A stretch of 5,127 nucleotides of DNA from an uncultured Bacteroides sp. (lineage in GTDB: Bacteria; Bacteroidota; Bacteroidia; Bacteroidales; Bacteroidaceae). Location of the stretch: assembly GCA_900557355.1 (NCBI GenBank), contig USSR01000523.1, positions 1-5,127 on the forward strand, in the 5' to 3' direction. Shown here piece after piece: positions 1 to 5,127 of the stretch (position 1 is the first letter of the stretch; each line of letters opens with the position of its first letter). Position numbers and translations under genes: made by a program. A model generated the notes under the pieces. It searched no databases. It was not told the origin of the DNA and was given only the letters and a program-made list of their open reading frames with translations.

Positions 1-1480
1 GTGCCGGCTGGATATACACTTTGTCTGCCAGTATTTCCCATGCTTTTCTTGCTTCGGGAGACACCTTGCCAGTCCGTCTATCTGCCAGTTTTAAGAACCA
101 TTCTTTGTCTGTCTGACCGCTATTCCATGCTTTATCAAGAACAAATTCATACATAAACTGATTCAGGTCTATGCCTTCAAGGGTGGAACCAACTCCTTTA
201 AGATTGCTGCCACCATTTTTTAAAGCATCTGCCAACCGTTCACTTACCAATTTAACTGGCCCTGACAAGAAAGAATTTCCTCCGAAATTGCCCAAATAAC
301 ACCAAAGATAGGGTTGCCCGAAATAACTATCAGTCTGTTTCCATATTTCTGTATATTCGCAGAAGTAGTCTAATAGAATCAATTTGTCTTGAGGTACAGA
401 ACGAAGATAGGATTTTATACGTGGAGTAGTCCAATGCTTGATGTCAGCATAAAACAACCATGTCATTTGTAGCCATACTGCTTCCGGATCTACAGCAGCC
501 ACAGACTCGTAGATGTGCTTAGCCATCATTCCCAAAGAATCGGCATCCCATGAAGGAGGATCTATTTCATTGAACGGATCGATGCCATAGATATGGTTTG
601 TGCCATATAAACGAGTCTGTTCGGTAAGATATTCTTTTTGTATGATCGCATACAAAGAATCCATAGGATTAAGGAAAGTGCAACGATATTGATCGGCAAA
701 TCCTCCCCATTCGCTTACTCTGGTTGTTTTTATATTGGGATAACCCCGTTTCAATGCTGCCGGTACATGCCCGGCAAAAGCCGGCAATACAGGTCGCATA
801 TTAAACTCACGTTCACGGGCAACAATCTGTTCCTGCAACGCTGCCTGACTTGACAACCACTCTTTAGGTAAAGGACTTTGCCAACCATCCAAGTTACACA
901 TTCGATGCCATGGAAGATGTGCAGGACCTGTAAAATATCCCCGTATTTCTTCATCTGTCAATCCCAGTTTACTCCAAACTTTATACCAGATAGCTTCCTG
1001 ACCGGTAATAGCTAGAGGCATATTGATTCCATTTAAAGCCATCCAGTCGATAAAATGTTCCCAATCACTCCATTTCCACCAAGTCATTGAATACCCGAAC
1101 GTACAATAGTTTAGAAAGAAACGGGTTGGGACATTTGCCTTAACAGTGACTTCTGTTGATATGGAAGGGAGAGTTTTAGGTAATTCTATCGGATCATCCT
1201 TATACCATGAAATAGTGGTCAGACAGTAGTTTTTCAAATAATGATTCAAACCTACAGCCATAGAGTTGGCGTTATTTCCGGAAATAATAATTTTATTCCC
1301 TTCACTTTTGATGGTAAAAGTATCTGCAGAAGTATCATTCAACAGACGAAAATCAAAAGATGAAGCCTGTTGAGGAAACAACCGTTGTGTCATTTTATGC
1401 ATGGTAGTGATATTAGTATCTTCCGCACGTATTTGGCAGACAACAACTAGAAAAAGGAGTATACTTAGTATTTTCTTCAT
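1..1480 (-). CDS. GH89 alpha-N-acetylglucosaminidase, exported (C-terminus cut by window edge)
   Basis: Predicted to remove terminal alpha-linked N-acetylglucosamine from glycans, like human NAGLU and bacterial GH89 enzymes. Reading from 1480 gives 493 uninterrupted codons that leave the window, so roughly the last 200-250 residues expected for the family are missing. Residues 1-19 form a signal peptide (basic MKK, a hydrophobic stretch, likely cleavage after IRA19). Cys15 lacks a proper lipobox, so a soluble periplasmic or secreted enzyme is more likely than a lipoprotein. A small N-terminal domain (about 25-115) precedes the barrel. Family landmarks are the WWKWSDWEHFIDWMALNGIN segment (about 135-154), PAFAGHVP, HIYGIDPFNE and LGNFGGN. 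By recalled alignment to human NAGLU, Glu305 (in PFNE) matches Glu316 and Glu435 (in TLEGI) matches Glu446, the two catalytic residues. It lies 7 nt after the GH97 stop with no clear Shine-Dalgarno. An in-frame ATG at 1486 would add two residues (MIMKK). The family call is very secure; the natural substrate is unknown. Confidence 0.95.
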   Translation of the reverse strand, partial: MKKILSILLFLVVVCQIRAEDTNITTMHKMTQRLFPQQASSFDFRLLNDTSADTFTIKSEGNKIIISGNNANSMAVGLNHYLKNYCLTTISWYKDDPIELPKTLPSISTEVTVKANVPTRFFLNYCTFGYSMTWWKWSDWEHFIDWMALNGINMPLAITGQEAIWYKVWSKLGLTDEEIRGYFTGPAHLPWHRMCNLDGWQSPLPKEWLSSQAALQEQIVAREREFNMRPVLPAFAGHVPAALKRGYPNIKTTRVSEWGGFADQYRCTFLNPMDSLYAIIQKEYLTEQTRLYGTNHIYGIDPFNEIDPPSWDADSLGMMAKHIYESVAAVDPEAVWLQMTWLFYADIKHWTTPRIKSYLRSVPQDKLILLDYFCEYTEIWKQTDSYFGQPYLWCYLGNFGGNSFLSGPVKLVSERLADALKNGGSNLKGVGSTLEGIDLNQFMYEFVLDKAWNSGQTDKEWFLKLADRRTGKVSPEARKAWEILADKVYIQPA

Positions 1481-1487
1481 AATCATA

Positions 1488-3491
1488 TTATTGTTTGATA
1501 AAACGAATAGCACATCCACCGCTTGTTGCCAGTTTGACATGAAGCATGTCGGAAGCTGTTACTATTTTCTCTTCATACTTGAAAGAAGTCGGATTCGTTT
1601 TCCATTCCGCATCGTCACCGTCAACATATATTTGAGCAGTATACTTTGAGTCCGCATCCAAAAAGTTCAAAAGAATATCTAGCTCTCTTGCATTTTCGTC
1701 TGTGATGCAGCCTACATACCAATCGCTGGTGTTACGGTCTTTCCGCGCAAAGACGGAATAATCACCAATTTTGGCATCTACTACATAAGTTTTATCCCAG
1801 TCGGTAGGTACATCCTTAATGAAATCGAACGCTTTGATGCCTTTGTAGTTTTCTGGTAAATCCGAGGCCATTTGTAAGGGGCTGTAGATCACGACAAATA
1901 GTGCTAATTGCTTGCAAAGTGTAGTATTGACACGAGTCCCCGGATATGCTTCGTTAGTAAAGTTGAAAGTTCCGAATGTGAAGTCCATGGGCCCGGCTAA
2001 TCCTCTGGTAAAAGGAATAACAGTTGTATGTTCCGGCGGATTTCCTCCATCGGGAGACCATGCATTGTGTTCCTGTCCGCGCACACCTTCCTGGGTCATA
2101 AGGTTAGGCCATGTGCGCTCAATACCGGTAGGCATAACAGGCTCGTGGTTGTCAATAGCTATTTGATATTTGGCAGCAGTTTCTATCACTTTCCGATAGT
2201 GACGTACACCATACTGACCGTCGTGAGCTTCTTTAAAGTCCATCAGACGATTCACATATCCCGTTTTCACGACATGCACTCCATATTGTTGATAGAAAGC
2301 GAAGGCTTTGTCCAGTTGGTTCTCGTAGTTGCGGGTAGCAGCTGCTGTTTCATGATGTCCAATCAATTCTACGCCTTTCTCACGGGCATAATCAGTGATT
2401 GCCTTAATATCAAAATCCGGATAAGGTTTGGTGAAGTCTAAAGAATCCCCGTGTTTCATCCAGTTTCCTTCCCAGCCGACATTCCATCCTTCTACTAACA
2501 CACCGGAGATACCATTCTCTGATGCAAAGTCTATATATTTCTTTGTATTAGCAGTGGTAGCACTGTGTTTAGGACCATAATACCATGTTCCTTTACCCAA
2601 ATGCATTTCCCACCATATACCGATGTATTTCCCTGGCTTTATCCAGGAAGTATCTTTAATTTTGGAGGGTTCGTTGAGATTCAACATCAAATAAGATGTA
2701 ACCAGATCACCCGGTTTATCAGCAATAACAACTGTTCTCCAAGGGGTAACAAATGGAGCTTTGATATACGCTGCTACTCCATTAGACCAAGGAACTAATG
2801 AAGCGCAGAGTGTGGTAGAATCCTTGACTGTCAGATTCATTTTGGGATAATCTGTCAGGTTAGCTTCGTGAATGGCAAGATACTTTCCTTCCGCAGTTTC
2901 CATTGTTAGAGGAGTGCGTACAGTATCCAGTTCATTTATGGGAGAGAATGTTGCTATACATTCATAATATGGATCGGATGCGGGAATCCACCAAGCTTTA
3001 TGTATACGCGGCATTTTAAACTCTGTTGCTTCGCTCATAATAACTAATGAATCCATGGATTCCTGTTGCGGAAACTCATAACGATATCCGATACCATCAT
3101 TAAAGAGACGGAATATTACATTAAGTTTACGTTTTCCTGCTACCTCTTGAAGTAGTACTTTCAATTCATTATAGTGGTTCCGTACATATCGGCTCTCTCC
3201 CCAAGGTTGTTCCCAAGTTTCGTCCAAGGAGGAACGTTCGGTGCCTTTAATTACAAAATGGTTCAAGCTATCTCCATGTTCCAGGATAAACCCTAATTTA
3301 GAAGGGAGTATCATGGTTTCATTCTCTTTATTTACTGCGTATGATATTGTATTATCATTCTCTGTGACTGTTAGTTGTATCTTACCATCCGGGGACTTTA
3401 GTACCAGATTATCAGTTTGGCTACAAGCTGAAAGGAGGCTGGTGATTCCCAGAATATAAAATATTCTCCTTAATACAGTTAATCGATTCAT
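1488..3491 (-). CDS. GH97 glycoside hydrolase lipoprotein, inverting SusB-like type (probable alpha-glucosidase)
   Basis: A 667-residue exo-acting alpha-glycoside hydrolase. Layout: lipoprotein signal (1-23, lipobox LSAC with Cys23), N-terminal beta-sandwich GH97 domain (about 28-275), catalytic barrel (about 285-560) and C-terminal beta domain (about 565-665). By recalled alignment to SusB, Glu381 (GHHE), Glu450 (NHE) and Glu474 (RGQE) match Glu439, Glu508 and Glu532, the two bases and the acid, with identical spacing of 69 and 24 residues. Glu139 and Glu468 match further Ca2+ ligands. The position of the nucleophilic Asp in retaining GH97 alpha-galactosidases is Gly411 (KTGYV), so an inverting mechanism and alpha-glucosidase-like specificity are expected; linkage and aglycone are unknown. 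The ATG at 3491 was chosen because it gives the lipoprotein signal directly and has an AGGA six bases upstream. The longer frame starting at 3551 adds 20 non-signal residues and overlaps the upstream gene. SQTD after Cys23 is acidic and might favour surface display. Confidence 0.95.
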   Translation of the reverse strand: MNRLTVLRRIFYILGITSLLSACSQTDNLVLKSPDGKIQLTVTENDNTISYAVNKENETMILPSKLGFILEHGDSLNHFVIKGTERSSLDETWEQPWGESRYVRNHYNELKVLLQEVAGKRKLNVIFRLFNDGIGYRYEFPQQESMDSLVIMSEATEFKMPRIHKAWWIPASDPYYECIATFSPINELDTVRTPLTMETAEGKYLAIHEANLTDYPKMNLTVKDSTTLCASLVPWSNGVAAYIKAPFVTPWRTVVIADKPGDLVTSYLMLNLNEPSKIKDTSWIKPGKYIGIWWEMHLGKGTWYYGPKHSATTANTKKYIDFASENGISGVLVEGWNVGWEGNWMKHGDSLDFTKPYPDFDIKAITDYAREKGVELIGHHETAAATRNYENQLDKAFAFYQQYGVHVVKTGYVNRLMDFKEAHDGQYGVRHYRKVIETAAKYQIAIDNHEPVMPTGIERTWPNLMTQEGVRGQEHNAWSPDGGNPPEHTTVIPFTRGLAGPMDFTFGTFNFTNEAYPGTRVNTTLCKQLALFVVIYSPLQMASDLPENYKGIKAFDFIKDVPTDWDKTYVVDAKIGDYSVFARKDRNTSDWYVGCITDENARELDILLNFLDADSKYTAQIYVDGDDAEWKTNPTSFKYEEKIVTASDMLHVKLATSGGCAIRFIKQ

Positions 3492-3497
3492 CTTCTT

Positions 3498-3501
3498 TCC
3501 T
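3498..3501 (-). promoter_or_regulatory. Ribosome binding site deciding the GH97 start
   Basis: AGGA within the purine-rich run AAAAAAGGAAAGAAG ends 6 nt before the ATG at 3491. The run falls in the 25-nt gap between the phosphoesterase stop and the GH97 gene. It favours the 3491 start, which also gives a clean lipoprotein signal, over the upstream in-frame ATG at 3551. Confidence 0.55.
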
Positions 3502-3516
3502 TTTTTATATTTTTGC

Positions 3517-4989
3517 TTATTTAGGTTGCTGCATTTTACGGGTATATACATTACCGCAATGATCTGTAACTTCTACACGTATTTCGGAATCCTTCATTTC
3601 AGGAACCGCATAAAACAAGTGTTCAGTAATGTCTGCTCCCAAATACTTATGTTTAAATGTAGAACTGTTTTTATCACAGTATTCATAAATAGCAGGGTCG
3701 TATCCGGAAAAACGAGTCATTTCTCCTCTGTCAATACCGTTTTCATACCATTTCACTTTCCAGGTTGGGTCGTAATTCCAGACATTTGCCACCACTGCTT
3801 CCTTTTTATTTCGACTGGCACCTACCGGATAAAGTTCAAATTGATAGTCCTTATCTCTTCCTACGCATTTGTAATACCAGTTAACTTTACCTCCGTCAAA
3901 TTCGTAGACGGCATATCCACCCGGAGTTCCATCACAAGCCCAGGGAGCTTGCCAAAACAGTGTTGACAAGGGGGCGTGCACGTGTTCGTAAAGATTGTCT
4001 GCCAACACATAATTTTCATTATAGTGTTCATGTCCTGACATGATATGAGCATTATAAGGTTTTAGCAACTCATACAAATGAGAGCGGTTATTCATTACTT
4101 TCATAGTAGACTCCTTTCCCCATTCCTTTCGGCGTGCTTCTCTTGAATAGGTAGGGATATGTGTAGCAACTACTACTGTGGATCCCGGAGTGACTTGTTT
4201 CAAATCCTGTTCCAACCACTGGAGTTGTTGTTCGGTAAGATAACCAACATACAAATAGCTTTTTGCAATAAAGAAAATATCATCGAGAACAACATAATGC
4301 ACATTTCCTCTATTGAATGAATAGTAAGTGGGACCATAATAAGATTTATAAGTAGTACGTGCATGTTCATTGGAACGTACATTTAAATCTAAGTCATGAT
4401 TTCCAATTACATAGAAGAAGGGAATTTCCGTTTCGGCTATTGCATCTATCATGGGCGCAAAATAGCTGGGCTTTTTATTGATGTCACCAATAATATCTCC
4501 ACACACTATTCCATACGCAGGGATTCCCTGATAACTAGTTGCCAACAGCTCTTTCACATCTTTTGAGGCCTCCCGTACTTGTGGCATTTCTTCGTCAAAA
4601 TACACTTGTGGGTCAGCCCATACAACCAAAACGTGCTTTTGGTTATTCGTAGATGATTGTGTCAGCTCAAAATCAAAATGTACTTTCTTTGAAGGTTGAG
4701 CAGGCACTTTTTGAAAGAATACAGGGACTTTACCTTTCATCGGAACGTCATAGCCATCAGGAAGGGTAATATAGATGTATTCTGCATCAGAGGTACTTGT
4801 CATAGAGTATCGTCCTTTTTTATCTGTAAGGACAATCTGCGTACCATCTGTCACAGGTACATTAGCCACTCCCTTACCTCCGGACAGTACTTTCCCGTAA
4901 TAGACTACGGGAGTAGTTGCAGCCTGTACACTAACGCAGGAAATACTCCATTGGAACAGACATAAAAGTAATAATAGTCTTAATTTCAT
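3517..4989 (-). CDS. Exported calcineurin-like metallophosphoesterase with N- and C-terminal beta domains
   Basis: A 490-residue secreted phosphoesterase, probably acting in the periplasm or outside the cell. A signal peptide (about 1-23, hydrophobic LRLLLLLCLF, cleavage near VQA) is followed by a carboxypeptidase-regulatory-like beta domain (about 27-110; GKVL, VANVPVTDG, TDKKGRYS). The metallophosphoesterase core covers about 118-350, and a C-terminal beta domain about 380-487. This matches the three-part Bacteroides family usually labelled MetallophosN, Metallophos and MetallophosC. Metal-binding motifs are Asp126 (ADPQ), Gly164-Asp165, Gly196-Asn197-His198-Asp199, His277 (THIP) and His320/His322 (GHEH). 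The first motif has Gln128 where most of the superfamily has His (DxH). Its ATG overlaps the stop of the upstream gene as ATGA, and a GAAAGGA lies 7 nt upstream. The GH97 gene follows after 25 nt. Family and export are secure. The substrate, and whether it is a monoesterase or diesterase, cannot be read from the sequence. Confidence 0.93.
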   Translation of the reverse strand: MKLRLLLLLCLFQWSISCVSVQAATTPVVYYGKVLSGGKGVANVPVTDGTQIVLTDKKGRYSMTSTSDAEYIYITLPDGYDVPMKGKVPVFFQKVPAQPSKKVHFDFELTQSSTNNQKHVLVVWADPQVYFDEEMPQVREASKDVKELLATSYQGIPAYGIVCGDIIGDINKKPSYFAPMIDAIAETEIPFFYVIGNHDLDLNVRSNEHARTTYKSYYGPTYYSFNRGNVHYVVLDDIFFIAKSYLYVGYLTEQQLQWLEQDLKQVTPGSTVVVATHIPTYSREARRKEWGKESTMKVMNNRSHLYELLKPYNAHIMSGHEHYNENYVLADNLYEHVHAPLSTLFWQAPWACDGTPGGYAVYEFDGGKVNWYYKCVGRDKDYQFELYPVGASRNKKEAVVANVWNYDPTWKVKWYENGIDRGEMTRFSGYDPAIYEYCDKNSSTFKHKYLGADITEHLFYAVPEMKDSEIRVEVTDHCGNVYTRKMQQPK

Positions 4990-5126
4990 TCTTTAATCCT
5001 TTCTATTTTAATCAAACGCGTAAGAGGCTTGTTTATTTTATATATTTGAGTTATCAACTGGGCTATTTCAGCCTGCCAGGCTTCACGTATCTGCGGAAAC
5101 ATGGCTTGAGTATAATTGGTATATAA
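4986..5126 (-). CDS. C-terminal end of an unidentified upstream gene (46 residues visible)
   Basis: Only one of the three minus-strand frames stays open from the right edge to this point. It gives 46 residues and a TGA at 4988-4986; the other two frames meet stops. The TGA shares bases with the ATG of the phosphoesterase gene (ATGA), the arrangement expected of translationally coupled operon genes. The tail holds an apparent helical stretch (MFPQIREAWQAEIAQLI) and ends in a basic segment (LTRLIKIERIKE). I do not recognise the family; it could be the end of another hydrolase of this locus, but nothing visible shows that. An open frame this short could arise by chance, so the support comes mainly from the overlap and the packed same-strand context. 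Confidence 0.6.
   Translation of the reverse strand, partial: LYTNYTQAMFPQIREAWQAEIAQLITQIYKINKPLTRLIKIERIKE
4997..5003 (-). promoter_or_regulatory. Ribosome binding site of the phosphoesterase gene
   Basis: GAAAGGA on the minus strand lies 7 nt before the ATG at 4989, inside the last codons of the upstream gene. It supports this start and shows that the phosphoesterase can be initiated directly as well as by coupling through the ATGA overlap. Bacteroidota rely only weakly on Shine-Dalgarno pairing, so this is supportive rather than decisive. Confidence 0.5.
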
Positions 5127-5127
5127 T

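Larger units (their letters stand above)
1..5127 (-). other. Putative operon: unknown gene, phosphoesterase, GH97, GH89
   Basis: Four consecutive same-strand genes are separated by -4, 25 and 7 nt. I saw no inverted repeat followed by a T-run and no room for a promoter between them, so they are inferred to be co-transcribed from a promoter beyond the right edge, with the transcript continuing past the left edge. Both complete proteins and the visible GH89 N-terminus carry export signals, consistent with a shared job in the cell envelope or outside it. Confidence 0.75.

Noticed and set aside
751..954. 67-codon minus-strand open frame within GH89
   Set aside because: It is in a different frame from the continuous GH89 reading frame, which is open through the whole stretch and strongly family-like.
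2028..2441. 137-codon plus-strand open frame
   Set aside because: It lies wholly antisense to the GH97 catalytic barrel, including the conserved active-site region. Its translation has no recognisable domain, so it is a shadow of the real gene.
3492..3516. Possible terminator or promoter between the phosphoesterase and GH97 genes
   Set aside because: The 25-nt gap has an A-rich run on the minus strand but no inverted repeat, and is too short for a Bacteroides promoter; it reads as a ribosome binding region.
3492..3551. N-terminal extension of GH97 from the ATG at 3551
   Set aside because: The extra 20 residues come before a perfect lipoprotein signal, overlap the upstream gene and contain the ribosome binding site of the 3491 start.
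3526..3966. 146-codon plus-strand open frame
   Set aside because: It is antisense to the C-terminal half of the phosphoesterase, with a low-quality translation rich in F, I and V and no domain.
4931..4989. Lipoprotein signal in the phosphoesterase
   Set aside because: Cys10 and Cys18 occur in the signal region, but neither has a convincing lipobox (LLLLC, SISC), and a signal peptidase I site after VQA fits better.

Overview
The window looks like part of a carbohydrate-degradation locus from a gut-type Bacteroidota, most likely Bacteroides or a close relative. The evidence is a moderately AT-rich sequence, exported glycoside hydrolases of families expanded in that group (GH97, GH89), a Bacteroides-style three-domain calcineurin-like phosphoesterase, and tightly packed genes. 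The organism call is an inference from gene content; no rRNA or other marker gene is present.

All four genes lie on the minus strand, so transcription runs from high to low coordinates. (1) 5126-4986: the last 46 codons of an unidentified gene that enters from the right edge. Its stop overlaps the next start as ATGA. (2) 4989-3517: a complete secreted metallophosphoesterase of 490 aa, with an N-terminal beta domain, a calcineurin-like core and a C-terminal beta domain. (3) 3491-1488: a complete GH97 glycoside hydrolase lipoprotein of 667 aa. All the catalytic and Ca2+-binding glutamates of the inverting, SusB-like subgroup are present. (4) 1480-1: a GH89 alpha-N-acetylglucosaminidase, cut off at the left edge after 493 codons, with both predicted catalytic glutamates inside the visible part.

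The junctions are a 4-bp overlap, a 25-bp gap and a 7-bp gap. No terminator-like hairpin or internal promoter was recognised, so the genes very probably form one operon whose promoter lies beyond the right edge. No stretch over 300 bases lacks a gene. No tRNA, rRNA, CRISPR array, insertion sequence or notable repeat was seen.

Together the genes suggest exo-acting removal of alpha-linked GlcNAc (GH89) and another alpha-linked hexose, probably glucose (GH97), alongside an exported phosphoesterase. The target could be a host glycan such as alpha-GlcNAc-capped mucin or a heparan-type fragment, or more speculatively a phosphate-containing polymer. No SusC/SusD pair or regulator lies in the window, so it cannot be called a full polysaccharide utilisation locus from this sequence alone.
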